Position numbers and translations under genes: made by a program. 64,000 bases of DNA from Roseomonas fluvialis (GTDB lineage: Bacteria; Pseudomonadota; Alphaproteobacteria; Acetobacterales; Acetobacteraceae): NCBI RefSeq assembly GCF_022846615.1, contig NZ_AP025637.1:3497001-3561000 (forward strand). The letters run 5' to 3'. Under the pieces are notes generated by a model. It saw only the letters and a program-made list of their open reading frames with translations. It did no database searches and was not told where the DNA came from. Positions 52,473-61,837 of the stretch are shown here, one piece after another; the first letter of the stretch is position 1; each line of letters starts with the position of its first letter.

Positions 52473-53618
52473 ATGGAGCCCGACCGCGTGACCAACCCGA
52501 GCGACGCCGGATGGCTGGCCGCGTCCACGCTGCTGGGCCACGTGATTTCCTGGGCCTGCATTGGCCTGGGGCTGACCTTCATCATCGTCACCCTCATCTC
52601 CATGTTCAGCACGGGGCTGCTGAACCGGCGACGACGGGACGGGGTGGCCGACCTTGTGCGACGCGTCATCCTGGCCGCCTTCGCCGCGCGCCACCGCGGG
52701 CAGCCCTTCGAACACATCCAGCGCGGCATGGGCTGGCTGTTCCCCGTGTTCATCGTCTGCCTCGTGGGCACCTGGTTCGCGTTCATGCAGGCCGGCTTCA
52801 CGCTGATACTGTGGGCCAGCGGTGCCGAGCCGACATGGCTCAATGCGTTTCTCTCGAGCGGCTCCGCGCTGAGCACGCTCGGCTTCCTGACGCCAACGAA
52901 CGTGCTCGGCCGCCTGCTGGCGATCCTGGAAGGGGCCTTCGGCCTCGGGATCATCGTCTTCATCTTCACCTTCCTCCCGGGCTACCAGGCCGCGATCCGG
53001 GACAGGGAACAGGAGGTGGCCTGGCTCTACGCACGCACTGGGCCCACCGGTGACGGCGCGTCGCTGCTTGAATGGTTCTGGCGTGCGCATCGGTCCGACG
53101 CCCTGGACGATGCCTGGGAAAACTGGGAGGGCTTCTTCCGGGGATTGGTGGAATCGCACACCATCAACCCAATGCTGTCGCTGGTGCCGACGGTTCATGC
53201 GGGGCAATCCTGGGTGGTCGCATCGGTACGCATTCTCGATGCCGCCGCGCTCGCCGCCTCGACCGTCAGGGTGCCATCGCCCGAGACCGCAAGCCTCTGC
53301 GTGGCGCTGGGTGCCGGCGCGCTGGCCGAGATCGATGCGGCGCTCTCACCGCTCGCTGCGGTCCGGCAAGACAGTCACGGTGCGGGCCCACCCGGCCTCG
53401 AGCGCACAGATTTGGCGGCACATGCGGCGCTATATGACAGGCTTGCCGCGGCCGGCATTCCCGTCGTCGAGGATCGCGAGGCTGCGCGGAAGGCCTATTG
53501 CGAACTGCGCCAGTCCTACATGCCGCACCTCCTGCGGATCGCGCGAGTCGCTCTCGTGCCGGAGGAGATGGTGCGCGGTCAGGGCGCGCCACTTCTCCAC
53601 GAGGCTAAGCCGGCTTGA
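52473..53618 (+). CDS. Membrane protein with potassium-channel-like pore segment
   Basis: A 381-residue protein read from ATG 52473. Three hydrophobic helices can be placed: about residues 19-45 (HVISWACIGLGLTFIIVTLI), 88-115 (WLFPVFIVCLVGTWFAFMQA) and 147-171 (RLLAILEGAFGLGIIVFIFT). Between the last two, SSGSALSTLGFLTPTNVLGR (about 129-148) has the shape of a potassium-channel pore loop. The normal filter TVGYG is replaced by STLGF. The C-terminal 200 residues are soluble. Families of channel-like proteins with altered filters are known in bacteria; selectivity here is unknown. The gene is isolated next to the eroded nikA region. Confidence 0.6.
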   Translation: MEPDRVTNPSDAGWLAASTLLGHVISWACIGLGLTFIIVTLISMFSTGLLNRRRRDGVADLVRRVILAAFAARHRGQPFEHIQRGMGWLFPVFIVCLVGTWFAFMQAGFTLILWASGAEPTWLNAFLSSGSALSTLGFLTPTNVLGRLLAILEGAFGLGIIVFIFTFLPGYQAAIRDREQEVAWLYARTGPTGDGASLLEWFWRAHRSDALDDAWENWEGFFRGLVESHTINPMLSLVPTVHAGQSWVVASVRILDAAALAASTVRVPSPETASLCVALGAGALAEIDAALSPLAAVRQDSHGAGPPGLERTDLAAHAALYDRLAAAGIPVVEDREAARKAYCELRQSYMPHLLRIARVALVPEEMVRGQGAPLLHEAKPA

Positions 53619-53699
53619 GGCTGATGGCCAGGCCGGGTCGATCACCTCGCCTGGCCGGTCCCGACAACGCCGCTGCGTGGTTTCCGGGCCAAGCACGGT

Positions 53700-54080
53700 C
53701 AGTGCGCACGGGTGTGGGTGCGCAGTCCCGCCGCCAGATGCAGCCCGCTGAGGGCGAGCGTGGCGGTCATGCCGCCTGCGCCGCGAGCGCCGGGGCGCGG
53801 CCGCCGCGCACAGGACCGCCGCCACGCTAGCGACGACGGCCGCGGCGCTGAATGGCGTGCCGTCGAACCGCACGCCCCGGCGGGTCCGCAAGACAATGCT
53901 GCGCTCGTCGCGCGCGAACGTCCCACGCAGTCGCGAGGGCCGCTTCGATCGCGCCGCCGTCCGCATGGTCGACGAACGGTTCGACGACCATGGCCGGCGC
54001 GAACATCCGGGGCAGCTTGCACAGGCACGGATTGAGCGGCCCGACAGCGGCCGGCCGGCAAGCTACCGCTGCTGCGCTGA
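53700..54080 (-). pseudogene. nikA: Remnant of a nickel ABC-transporter binding protein (nikA)
   Basis: On the minus strand, starting around 54080, the reading gives AAVGPLNPCLCKLPRMFAPA, MVVEPFVDHADGGAIEAALA and TAWDV, then after a frameshift RDERSIVLRTRRGVRFDGTP and FSAAAVVASVAAVL. This matches the N-terminal part of E. coli NikA as I remember it (VGPLNPH..., MFAQ-MVYEPLV, GxxIPWLAKSW, FTLRDDVKF--GEPFDAEAA). At least one frameshift and the loss of the C-terminal two thirds show that it is dead. It lies just upstream of the intact nikR, on the opposite strand, the classical place for a nickel importer. Confidence 0.7.
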
Positions 54081-54263
54081 TCCGCTTGCGCGATCCCGGG
54101 AGCCTGCGCCGAACGGGTTGCGACACGTCAACGCTGCCGCGCGCCCCCTAGGATATGATGAACCGATGAACTCGTCTCACCGAACGGCGCCGGATGCCAG
54201 CAGCAACTTCGCAGGCTGCCGGGCCGGGCGGACTGCGCTAGCCTGCGCGCGAGGAGACCCGTG

Positions 54264-54740
54264 ATGCAGCGCTTGACGATCACGCTCGACGACGAGACCG
54301 CCCAGGGCCTCGAGGAGCACATGGCCGCGCATGGCTATTCCAATCGGTCGGAGGCGATCCGCGACCTGCTGCGCGGTCCGTTGCGCGATGCCGAAGTGGC
54401 GCGCGAGCCGACGATGCCCTGCATGGCCGTGGTGTCCTACATCTACGACCACCGCGCGCGGGCTCTGAGCAGCCGGCTGGTGAATGCACAGCATGAGCAC
54501 CACGCGCTAGGCGTGGCGACGCTGCACACGCATCTCGACCACGATCTCTGTCTGGAGGTCGCGGTACTGCGTGGCGCCGTCAGCGACGTGCAGGCCTTCG
54601 CCCAGGCACTCACGCGGGAACGCGGCGTGCGCTTCGGCGGGACGAACCTGCTGCCCGCACCGCGAGAGCCCGCGCACCATCATGGCAGCGCCGGCGACGC
54701 CCATGGCGCCCCACGAGGTCGCCATCGTCCCGTGGACTGA
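54264..54740 (+). CDS. nikR: Nickel-responsive transcriptional regulator NikR
   Basis: A 158-residue regulator read from ATG 54264 (GAGGAG seven bases upstream; GTG 54261 is also possible). The N-terminal ribbon-helix-helix is MQRLTITLDDETAQGLEEHM with SNRSEAIRDLLR. The C-terminal ACT-like nickel domain contains YIYDHRARALSSRLVNAQHE, GVATLHTHLDHDLCLEVAVL. The four nickel ligands of E. coli NikR (His76, His87, His89, Cys95) correspond to His77, His88, His90 and Cys96. The last 25 residues are His-rich (PAHHHGSAGDAHG), an extension not needed for the canonical fold. It probably controls nickel uptake and the urease operon downstream; the neighbouring importer gene is lost. Confidence 0.93.
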   Translation: MQRLTITLDDETAQGLEEHMAAHGYSNRSEAIRDLLRGPLRDAEVAREPTMPCMAVVSYIYDHRARALSSRLVNAQHEHHALGVATLHTHLDHDLCLEVAVLRGAVSDVQAFAQALTRERGVRFGGTNLLPAPREPAHHHGSAGDAHGAPRGRHRPVD

Positions 54741-55001
54741 AGGCGCAAACCGGCATTCCAGGTGCCGTTCGACACCGATGCTCCGCCGCCCCCCGCGGCG
54801 GCGGCGCGTCCGGGTGCGGGATCGTCGTTCATAAGGGATCCGCGGGGTTTCGACGCCCCGCGATACGCTGTTCAATGCGCGTTTCTGTGCCTCCAGAACG
54901 AGAGACTTGGCAGCGCTGCAGTCGCCCACAAATCTGATTGCGACATCCGTGCGATTCATGCGACCCATGAATAGGCGTTAGCTTGCTTGAGGAGACCGCG
55001 C
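54741..55001. promoter_or_regulatory. Promoter region of the urease operon
   Basis: A 261-base spacer between nikR and ureA. It must contain the urease promoter and, if NikR regulates it, an operator; I looked for the GTATGA-N16-TCATAC type box and did not find a convincing one. A GAGGAG ribosome site lies at about 54989-54995, just before the GTG of ureA. Confidence 0.45.
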
Positions 55002-55304
55002 GTGCATTTCACCCCCCGGGAAATCGACAAGCTCCTGATCTACACGCTCGCGCAGGTAGCGCAGAAGCGGAAGGACCAGGGCCTGAAGCTGAACCACCCC
55101 GAGACGGTGTCGTTGATCACGGTGGCCGCCCTTGATGGTGCGCGCGCCGGCAAGACGGTCGAGGAAGTGATGACCGAAGCCAGCAAGGTCATCACGCGCG
55201 ACGACGTCATGGAAGGCGTGGTCGAGATGATCCCCTATGTGCAGGTCGAGGCCGTCTTCACCGACGGCAGCCGCCTCGTCACCGTTCACAACCCCATCCA
55301 GTAG
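55002..55304 (+). CDS. ureA: Urease gamma subunit
   Basis: A 100-residue structural subunit of nickel urease, read from GTG 55002 after TTGAGGAGACC. The sequence [40 protein letters not shown] and [20 protein letters not shown] is that of the standard gamma chain, ending in TVHNPIQ. It contributes to the (alpha-beta-gamma)3 complex that hydrolyses urea to ammonia and carbon dioxide in the cytoplasm. First gene of the ure operon, 15 bases before ureB. Confidence 0.97.
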   Translation: MHFTPREIDKLLIYTLAQVAQKRKDQGLKLNHPETVSLITVAALDGARAGKTVEEVMTEASKVITRDDVMEGVVEMIPYVQVEAVFTDGSRLVTVHNPIQ

Positions 55305-55319
55305 TCGAGGATCGACGCC

Positions 55320-55730
55320 ATGGCTGCTGACGCGAAGAAGACGCCCGTCGGGGGGCTGGTCCTCGGTTCCGGCGACATCGAGATCAATGCCGGGTATCCC
55401 ACCACCGCGCTGAAGGTGCGCAACACCGGTGACCGGCCCATCCAGGTCGGGTCGCATTTCCACTTCTTCGAGGTCAACGCGTTCCTGGAATTCGATCGTG
55501 AGCAGGCCTTCGGCAAGCGGCTCGACATTCCCGCGACGACCGCGCTGCGCTTCGAGCCGGGGGACGAGAAGGAAGTCTCGCTGGTGCCCTATCAGGGCAA
55601 GCAGCGCGTCCACGGGTTCAATGGCCTCGTGAACGGCTGGGTGGGGGATGAATCCTACGATCAGTATCGTCCGCGGCTGGCGGACGCGCTCGAGCGCGCC
55701 ACGCGCTACGGCTTCAAGACCAAGTCCTGA
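55320..55730 (+). CDS. ureB: Urease beta subunit
   Basis: A 136-residue subunit of urease read from ATG 55320. The N-terminal extension ([11 protein letters not shown]) precedes [60 protein letters not shown] and [12 protein letters not shown]. All are conserved beta-subunit features. Separate beta and gamma subunits indicate the three-subunit bacterial type rather than the fused plant or Helicobacter type. ureC starts 35 bases later. Confidence 0.96.
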   Translation: MAADAKKTPVGGLVLGSGDIEINAGYPTTALKVRNTGDRPIQVGSHFHFFEVNAFLEFDREQAFGKRLDIPATTALRFEPGDEKEVSLVPYQGKQRVHGFNGLVNGWVGDESYDQYRPRLADALERATRYGFKTKS

Positions 55731-55765
55731 CCTGTTGTCTCCTCGACAAAGAACGGAATCCTGAG

Positions 55766-57484
55766 ATGGCCAAGATTTCGCGGCAACAGTACTCGGACCT
55801 CTATGGGCCGACGACGGGTGACAAGATCCGGCTGGCCGACACCGACCTCTACATCGAGATCGAGAAGGATCTCCGAGTCTATGGCGAGGAAGCGGTCTAT
55901 GGCGGCGGCAAGACGCTGCGCGACGGCATGGGGTATGACAACGAACTGACCAGCGCGGCGGGCGCGCCGGACCTCGTCATCACCAACGTCACGATCGTCG
56001 ACGCGGTGCAGGGCATCATCAAGGCCGATGTCGGCATCAAGAACGGCCTGATCTGCGGTATCGGGAAAGCGGGCAACCCTTCGATCATGTCGGGGGTCAC
56101 GCCGGGCCTGGCGCTCGGGCCGGGAACCGACGCGATCACGGGCGAGCACCTGATCCTGACGGCCGGCGGCATCGACGCACATGTGCATTTCATCGCGCCG
56201 CAGCAGGCGGAGGCCGCGCTCAGCAATGGCGTGACCACGCTGTTCGGCGGCGGTGTCGGGCCGACCGATGGCACCAACGGCACCACCATCACGTCCGGCG
56301 ACTGGAACATCGAGATGATGCTCCGGTCCTTCGACAGCTGGCCGGTCAATGCGGGTGTGCTCGGCAAGGGCAACTCCACCGGCGCCGTGCCGATCGAGGA
56401 ACAGATCCGCGCCGGCGCGATGGGCCTCAAGATCCATGAGGACTGGGGCAGCACCCCCGCCGCGATCCGCACGTCGCTGACCGTGGCGGATGCGATGGAC
56501 GTGCAGGTCTGCATCCATACGGACACGCTGAACGAAGCCGGCTTCGTCGAGAACACCATCGCCGCCTTCGAAGGGCGGACGATCCATACCTACCACACGG
56601 AAGGGGCCGGCGGCGGCCACGCGCCGGACATCATCCGCGTCGCCGGCCTGTCGAATGTCCTGCCGAGCTCGACCAACCCGACGCTGCCCTTCGGCATCAA
56701 CTCGCAGGCCGAGTTGTTCGACATGACGATGATCTGCCACAACCTCAGCCCGAAGATCCCGACCGACGTGGCTTTCGCCGAAAGCCGCGTGCGCGTCGAG
56801 ACGATCGCGGCCGAGAACGTGCTGCACGACCTCGGCGCGATCTCGATCATGTCCAGCGACAGCCAGGCCATGGGCCGGGTCGGCGAGAACTGGATGCGGA
56901 CCATTCAGACCGCTGACCTGATGAAGGAACGGATGGGCGCCTATGACGGCGACACCTCCGGCAACGACAACGAACGCGTGCTGCGGTTCGTCGCCAAGGT
57001 CACCATCAACCCGGCCATCGCGCAAGGCGTGGCTCATGTCATCGGCTCGGTCGAAGTCGGCAAGATGGCTGACCTGGTGCTGTGGGAACCCGCCTTCTTC
57101 GGAGCCAAGCCCAAGATCGTCATCAAGGGGGGCATGATCTCCTGGGCGCTGATGGGTGACCCGAATGCGTCCCTGCCGACGCCGCAGCCGGTGATGTACC
57201 GCCCGATGTTCGGCACAATGGGGTCGGCACTGCAGAAGACGCGCGTCACCTTCACCTCGCGCGCGGGGTACGATGCCGGAATCATCGACCGGTATCAGCT
57301 CCGGTCGCAGGTCATGCCGGTCTATGGGACGCGGACGATCACCAAGAGCTCGATGATCCGCAACGCGCTGACGCCGACGATCGAGGTGAACCCGCAGACC
57401 TTCGCCGTCACGGTGAACGGCAAGCATGCGACGATCGAGCCCACGAAGCGGGTCTCCCTCGGGCAGCTGTATTTCTTCAGCTGA
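55766..57484 (+). CDS. ureC: Urease alpha subunit
   Basis: A 572-residue catalytic subunit. Nickel ligands are visible: His139 and His141 (DAHVHF), the carbamylated Lys222 ([10 protein letters not shown]), His251 (CIHTDTLNE), His277 ([14 protein letters not shown]) and Asp365 ([10 protein letters not shown]). The flap residues Cys324 and His325 are in [11 protein letters not shown]. The N-terminus ([20 protein letters not shown]) and C-terminus ([11 protein letters not shown]) are canonical. The gene is intact, so an active enzyme can be expected if nickel is delivered by UreDEFG. A small hairpin lies after the stop codon. Confidence 0.98.
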   Translation: MAKISRQQYSDLYGPTTGDKIRLADTDLYIEIEKDLRVYGEEAVYGGGKTLRDGMGYDNELTSAAGAPDLVITNVTIVDAVQGIIKADVGIKNGLICGIGKAGNPSIMSGVTPGLALGPGTDAITGEHLILTAGGIDAHVHFIAPQQAEAALSNGVTTLFGGGVGPTDGTNGTTITSGDWNIEMMLRSFDSWPVNAGVLGKGNSTGAVPIEEQIRAGAMGLKIHEDWGSTPAAIRTSLTVADAMDVQVCIHTDTLNEAGFVENTIAAFEGRTIHTYHTEGAGGGHAPDIIRVAGLSNVLPSSTNPTLPFGINSQAELFDMTMICHNLSPKIPTDVAFAESRVRVETIAAENVLHDLGAISIMSSDSQAMGRVGENWMRTIQTADLMKERMGAYDGDTSGNDNERVLRFVAKVTINPAIAQGVAHVIGSVEVGKMADLVLWEPAFFGAKPKIVIKGGMISWALMGDPNASLPTPQPVMYRPMFGTMGSALQKTRVTFTSRAGYDAGIIDRYQLRSQVMPVYGTRTITKSSMIRNALTPTIEVNPQTFAVTVNGKHATIEPTKRVSLGQLYFFS

Positions 57485-57495
57485 CCCTGGGGCCA

Positions 57496-57522
57496 GGATG
57501 CGGGGCATTGGCCGCCGCATCC
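57496..57522 (+). other. Small hairpin between ureC and ureE
   Basis: GGATGCGG (57496-57503) pairs with CCGCATCC (57515-57522) around an 11-base loop, 12 bases after the ureC stop. The spacer up to ureE is 142 bases, the longest gap in the operon. It may be a partial terminator or RNA-stability element that sets structural subunits above accessory proteins; there is no U-run. Confidence 0.4.
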
Positions 57523-57626
57523 GATCCTCCGTGGGATAGGGTGACTACCGGTGCGTCTCATGACGTGCCTGGCGGCCATGCAATCGTGGCCGTCTGATCG
57601 AATACCGTGACAAATCCGGAGGAGTG

Positions 57627-58319
57627 ATGATTCTCGTCGAGGGCAAGCTCGGAAACCTGGCAGATCCGGTGTGGCACGACCGCGCCCATCACGCGCGGGT
57701 CGACCCGCTGATGCTCGAACAATGGGAAGCGCCCAAGAGCCGGCTGCGTAAGGTGACGGCGGGCGGCATCGAGATCGCCGTGTCGCTGCCGCGCTCCGAA
57801 CACCTGCACAATGACGACGTGCTGCATTACGACGAGGCCAACAACATCATCGTCGTCGCGCGTATCGCGCTGAAGGACGTGCTGGTCATCGAACTCGAAG
57901 GGCTCGAGAGCCTGTCGCCCCTCGAGATTCTGCGCACCTGCTTCGAACTTGGACACGGGCTGGGCAACCAGCATTGGCCGGCGGTGATCAAGGGCTCGAC
58001 GGTCTATGTTCCACTGTCGGTGGACCAGAAGGTGATGGCATCGGTGATGCGGACCCACGCCTTCGAACACGTCAAGACACGGTTCGCGCCGGGCGAGGAG
58101 ATCGCCGCGAAACTCGACGCGAAGGAGGTCCGCCTGCTGTTCGCCGGGGCCGACGCGACCCCGCACCATCACCATGAAGGGCCGGCGCGGGCACGGCAGC
58201 CGGTCCATGCGCATGGCCATTCGCACGACCATGGCCACGATCATGATCATCATCACGACCACGACCATGACCACGACCACGGTCACGCGCACGGCCACGC
58301 GCATACCGCGAAGCCCTGA
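57627..58319 (+). CDS. ureE: Urease accessory protein UreE (nickel chaperone)
   Basis: A 230-residue nickel metallochaperone read from ATG 57627; GTG 57624 is also possible because both follow GGAGGAG. The N-terminal half is the peptide-binding domain. The C-terminal metal-binding domain contains FELGHGLGNQHWPAVIKGST with the conserved His (NQHW) and MRTHAFEHVKTRFAPG. The tail from about residue 181 is extremely His-rich, with alternating His and Asp/Gly (SHDHGHDHDHHHDHDHDHDH). Such tails bind extra nickel and may serve as storage. Its stop overlaps the ureF start (TGATG). Confidence 0.95.
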   Translation: MILVEGKLGNLADPVWHDRAHHARVDPLMLEQWEAPKSRLRKVTAGGIEIAVSLPRSEHLHNDDVLHYDEANNIIVVARIALKDVLVIELEGLESLSPLEILRTCFELGHGLGNQHWPAVIKGSTVYVPLSVDQKVMASVMRTHAFEHVKTRFAPGEEIAAKLDAKEVRLLFAGADATPHHHHEGPARARQPVHAHGHSHDHGHDHDHHHDHDHDHDHGHAHGHAHTAKP

Positions 58320-59041
58320 TGCCGAGGGACGAGACACGGCCGCGCGTTGCACTGCACGACATGGTGCACCTCGGCCGTCTGTTGCAGTTCTCGGACTCGA
58401 CACTGCCGGTCGGTTCCTTCGCCTTTTCCAACGGGCTGGAATCCGCGCTGCAGACGCAGGTCGTCACCAATCCGGCGGACCTGCACCGGTATGTCGAGGT
58501 GATGCTGCGCCAGGCCGCGCGGATGGACGGCGTGGCCCTGCTGCATGCCCATCGCGCGGCGACGACCGGCGACCACGACGCGCTGCTGTGCATCGACCAG
58601 GAATTGATGTGCCGCCGCGTCGGCGAAGAACAGCAGATGATGCTGGCGCGGATGGGCCGGAAGTATGCCGAACTCGTTCTCAAGATCCGTCCCTGCCCGC
58701 CGCTGGAGCAGTGGCTCCGCGCCATCAAGGCGAATGCGACGCCGGGCTGCTTTCCGGTCGGCCAGGCGATCGCGCTGGCGCATCTGGGGGCGGACGAGGT
58801 CGAGGCCTTCGTCATGCACCAGTACGGCGTTGCCTCGATGATCCTGAGTGCCGCGCTGCGGCTGATGCGGATCGACCACATGGATACGCAGCGCATCCTG
58901 TTCGCGGTGCAGGGCCGCGCGCAGGACGACTACCTCGCGGTGCGCGACCTGGCGCTGGACGAAATGGCATCCTTCGCGCCCGTCTTCGATGTGCTGGTCG
59001 CGCACCACACGACAACCCATGTCCGGCTCTTCATGAATTGA
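58319..59041 (+). CDS. ureF: Urease accessory protein UreF
   Basis: A 240-residue all-helical accessory protein that acts with UreD and UreG in the assembly of the nickel centre, probably gating GTP hydrolysis by UreG. Visible signatures are [20 protein letters not shown] at about residues 20-40 and [17 protein letters not shown]. Further on come [20 protein letters not shown] and [20 protein letters not shown], and the C-terminal [14 protein letters not shown]. The start ATG overlaps the UreE stop. ureG follows after 25 bases. Confidence 0.93.
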   Translation: MPRDETRPRVALHDMVHLGRLLQFSDSTLPVGSFAFSNGLESALQTQVVTNPADLHRYVEVMLRQAARMDGVALLHAHRAATTGDHDALLCIDQELMCRRVGEEQQMMLARMGRKYAELVLKIRPCPPLEQWLRAIKANATPGCFPVGQAIALAHLGADEVEAFVMHQYGVASMILSAALRLMRIDHMDTQRILFAVQGRAQDDYLAVRDLALDEMASFAPVFDVLVAHHTTTHVRLFMN

Positions 59042-59066
59042 ACCGGCAGCGGCAAAGGAAGTGGCG

Positions 59067-59714
59067 ATGAAGAAGATCACGCGCATCGGCATCGGCGGCC
59101 CGGTGGGTTCGGGCAAGACCGCGGTCATCGAGGTCATCACGCCCCGGCTGATCGACCTCGGCATCAAGCCGCTGATCATCACCAACGACGTCGTGACGAC
59201 GGAAGACGCCAAGCAGGTGCGCCGCACGCTGAAGGGTATCCTGGTCGAGGAGAAGATCGTCGGCGTCGAGACCGGCGCCTGCCCCCATACGGCGGTGCGG
59301 GAGGATCCATCGATGAACATCGCCGCGGTCGAGGAACTGGAGGAACGCTACCCCGACAGCGACGTCATCCTGATCGAATCCGGCGGCGACAACCTGACGC
59401 TGACATTCAGCCCGGCGCTCGCGGATTTCTACATCTACGTCATCGACGTCGCGGCCGGCGACAAGATCCCGCGAAAAAACGGCGCTGGCGTCTGCCAGTC
59501 GGACATCCTCGTGATCAACAAGAAGGACCTCGCCCCCTATGTCGGCGCGAGCCTCGAGGTGATGGACCGCGATTCGAAGCTCATGCGCGGGAAGAAGCCG
59601 TTCGTCTTCACCAACTGCAAGACCGGCGAAGGCGTCGACGACCTGATCCGGCTCATCCTCGACATGGCGTTGTTCGACGTGAAGGTGAAGACCCCGGCGA
59701 CCGTGGACGCCTGA
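59067..59714 (+). CDS. ureG: Urease accessory protein UreG (GTPase)
   Basis: A 215-residue SIMIBI GTPase read from ATG 59067; a GTG six bases upstream is an alternative. The P-loop is [11 protein letters not shown] (about residues 10-20). The nickel-binding motif is [15 protein letters not shown] with the Cys-Pro-His characteristic of Ure[21 protein letters not shown] is the Walker-B/switch region, and [12 protein letters not shown] the guanine-specificity region (NKxD). It hydrolyses GTP to drive nickel insertion into apo-urease. ureD follows after four bases. Confidence 0.96.
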   Translation: MKKITRIGIGGPVGSGKTAVIEVITPRLIDLGIKPLIITNDVVTTEDAKQVRRTLKGILVEEKIVGVETGACPHTAVREDPSMNIAAVEELEERYPDSDVILIESGGDNLTLTFSPALADFYIYVIDVAAGDKIPRKNGAGVCQSDILVINKKDLAPYVGASLEVMDRDSKLMRGKKPFVFTNCKTGEGVDDLIRLILDMALFDVKVKTPATVDA

Positions 59715-59718
59715 CATC

Positions 59719-60654
59719 GTGGCGGTACACGAGCAGCTCGGTCGCCTTGACGCTGCCCGCGAGCTGCGCGGCTACCAGACCGAGCCGGCGCAGATGCGCG
59801 CGGCCGCCCCGGGCAAGGTCGGCGAATTGCGGCTGGGCTTCTCGATACGCCATGGCCGGTCGGTGCTGCACGACCTGTATCGCGTCGCACCGCTGCTGGT
59901 GCAGCGGGCGCTCTACTGGGATGAGGCGATGCCGGAGCTGCCGATCTGCTCCATCATCTCGGTGGGCGGCGGCGTGCTGCAGGGCGATCGCTACCGGATC
60001 GAGATCTCGGTCGGCGAAGGTGCCTGCGCCCTGGTGCACACCCAGAGCGCCAACCGCATCCACCAGATGGACGCGAACTACGCATCGCAGCACCAGGCCA
60101 TCGATGTCGCGTCGGGCGCCTACCTCGAATACCTGCCCGACTTCACCATCCCCTATCGCGGGTCGCGCTTCATCACCCAGACGGATGTCGTGGTCGCCCC
60201 GGATGCGACGCTTCTGTATGGCGAGATGGTCCTGGCAGGACGCAAGCATCACCATGTCGAGGAACGGTTCGGCTTCGACCTGCTGTCGATGGTCGTGGCG
60301 GTCCGTCGCCCCGACGGGCGGAAGCTGTTTTCGGAAAAGCTTCTGGTCGGCAGGGACGACGGGATGATCGACTTCGCCGTGGTGATGCGGGGATTCGATG
60401 CCTTCGCCAACGTGATTTGCGTGACACCGCCGGATATCGCAGCGCGCATCAAGGAACGCTTCGAGACGAATTTCAGCCCTGAGTCCCCGCGCGCGATCTC
60501 CGGCGTGTCCCGCCTGCCCAACGCGGCGGGCCTGATGCTGCGTGCCGTCGGCGTCGAATCCTACGACGTGCGCCGGGAGGTCCGTCGCTTCTGGCGCATC
60601 GTCCGGGAAGAAGCGCGCGGCCGGACCCTGCCCGAGGATTTCCTCTGGCGTTGA
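59719..60654 (+). CDS. ureD: Urease accessory protein UreD/UreH
   Basis: A 311-residue scaffold protein (GTG 59719) that binds urease and UreF-UreG during activation. Typical motifs are GVLQGDRYRIEISVGEGACA, LVHTQSANRIHQMD, AYLEYLPDFTIPYRGSRF and GEMVLAGRKHHHVEERFGFD. The His triplet in the last of these is a possible metal site. In many operons ureD is first; here it is the last accessory gene, four bases after ureG and immediately before the urea-transporter gene. The order ureABC-E-F-G-D occurs in some alphaproteobacteria. Confidence 0.93.
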   Translation: MAVHEQLGRLDAARELRGYQTEPAQMRAAAPGKVGELRLGFSIRHGRSVLHDLYRVAPLLVQRALYWDEAMPELPICSIISVGGGVLQGDRYRIEISVGEGACALVHTQSANRIHQMDANYASQHQAIDVASGAYLEYLPDFTIPYRGSRFITQTDVVVAPDATLLYGEMVLAGRKHHHVEERFGFDLLSMVVAVRRPDGRKLFSEKLLVGRDDGMIDFAVVMRGFDAFANVICVTPPDIAARIKERFETNFSPESPRAISGVSRLPNAAGLMLRAVGVESYDVRREVRRFWRIVREEARGRTLPEDFLWR

Positions 60655-60674
60655 TCAGTGGAGGCACGGACGCT

Positions 60675-61673
60675 GTGACGCAGACGAAAAGCAATTTCCT
60701 GATGGTCTGCCTGCGCGGGACCAGCCAGGTCTTCTTCATGGAAAACGCCCTGACCGGGGTGCTGTTCTTCGTCGCCATGGCCTATGCGTCCTATGTCTCC
60801 GGGGTCTGGGCGACGACCATCGGAGCCGCGGTGGGCATCGTGGTCGCGACACTGACGGCGCAGGTGCTGGATCTCGACGAGGAATCGATCGAACAGGGCC
60901 TGTACGGCTTCAACGGCATCCTGATCGGCGCGGCCTTGCCAACCTTCATCGCCGTGTCGCCGCAACTTTGGGTCTATGTCGTGGTGGGCGCCGCGGCGAG
61001 CACCGTTTTCACCGCCGCCTTCAGCGCCACGCTAACCAAGGTGTTCGGCGTGCCAGGTTCGACCGGCCCCTTCGTCCTGACCGGATGGCTGATGGTCGCG
61101 GGGGCGTATTCGTTCGGCGGGCTCGACGTCATCGGCGATTCGCCACGCCTGCCGACGGCCACGACGCAGCACGCCATGGTCATCCCGCAGGGGATCGAAC
61201 TGGTCGAAATCTTCTTCCGCAACATCGGGCAGGTCTATCTGCTCGGCAGCGCGGTCAGTGGCGCGATCATCCTGGCCGGCATCTTCATCGCCTCGGTCGC
61301 GGCCGGCATCGCTGTGGTGGCCGGGTCGGTCATCGCCATCATTGTCTCGGTGGCGATGGCGGCCGACCCTGCCCTGGTCCGTCAGGGCCTTTACGGGTTC
61401 AGCCCGGTGCTCACCGCCTTGGCGGTCGGCGTGATCTTCCTTCAACCGTCGCTGCGCGTGGCGCTGTATGCCGCGCTCGCGACGGTCGTGACGGTGTTCA
61501 TCCAGGGCGCGCTCGACATCATCGTGGCACCGTCGGGCGTCCCGTCCTTTACCGCGCCCTATGTGCTGACGATGTACCTGTTCATCGCACCCAAAAAGCT
61601 CATGGTGCCGCATCCACACAAGCCCGTGGTCGGGCATTCGGTCGGCGGCGCGCCGGCCTCCGGCGGATCGTGA
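60675..61673 (+). CDS. Urea transporter (UT/Yut family)
   Basis: A 332-residue membrane protein with about 10 helices, read from GTG 60675 after GGAGG; an in-frame TTG at 60651 would overlap the ureD stop. The family is formed by two homologous halves, and the paired pore-lining motif is visible: EQGLYGFNGILIGAALPTFI in half one and RQGLYGFSPVLTALAVGVIF in half two. GPFVLTGWLMV and TAPYVLTMYLFIAP are the second pair. It is a passive channel-like carrier for urea in the inner membrane and lies directly behind the urease genes, so substrate import and hydrolysis are coupled. Confidence 0.9.
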   Translation: MTQTKSNFLMVCLRGTSQVFFMENALTGVLFFVAMAYASYVSGVWATTIGAAVGIVVATLTAQVLDLDEESIEQGLYGFNGILIGAALPTFIAVSPQLWVYVVVGAAASTVFTAAFSATLTKVFGVPGSTGPFVLTGWLMVAGAYSFGGLDVIGDSPRLPTATTQHAMVIPQGIELVEIFFRNIGQVYLLGSAVSGAIILAGIFIASVAAGIAVVAGSVIAIIVSVAMAADPALVRQGLYGFSPVLTALAVGVIFLQPSLRVALYAALATVVTVFIQGALDIIVAPSGVPSFTAPYVLTMYLFIAPKKLMVPHPHKPVVGHSVGGAPASGGS

Positions 61674-61837
61674 CCCGGCAGGGCTTCTGGAGCGGGCGTT
61701 GAACCATCCCGTGGGCCCTGCGGCCCGCGGTTCCTGACCATGATGCGGCCGCGAACGCCAGGCTGCCGCATCGGACTATTCTTCGGCCGGCGCCACCACC
61801 AGCAGACACAGACACGCCGGCGCCGCATGGGACGACG

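Noticed and set aside
58180-58316. CRISPR-like or simple-repeat array
   Set aside because: The CAT/GAC repeats are simply the coding sequence of the His-rich UreE tail; there are no spacers. No CRISPR array was seen anywhere in the window.
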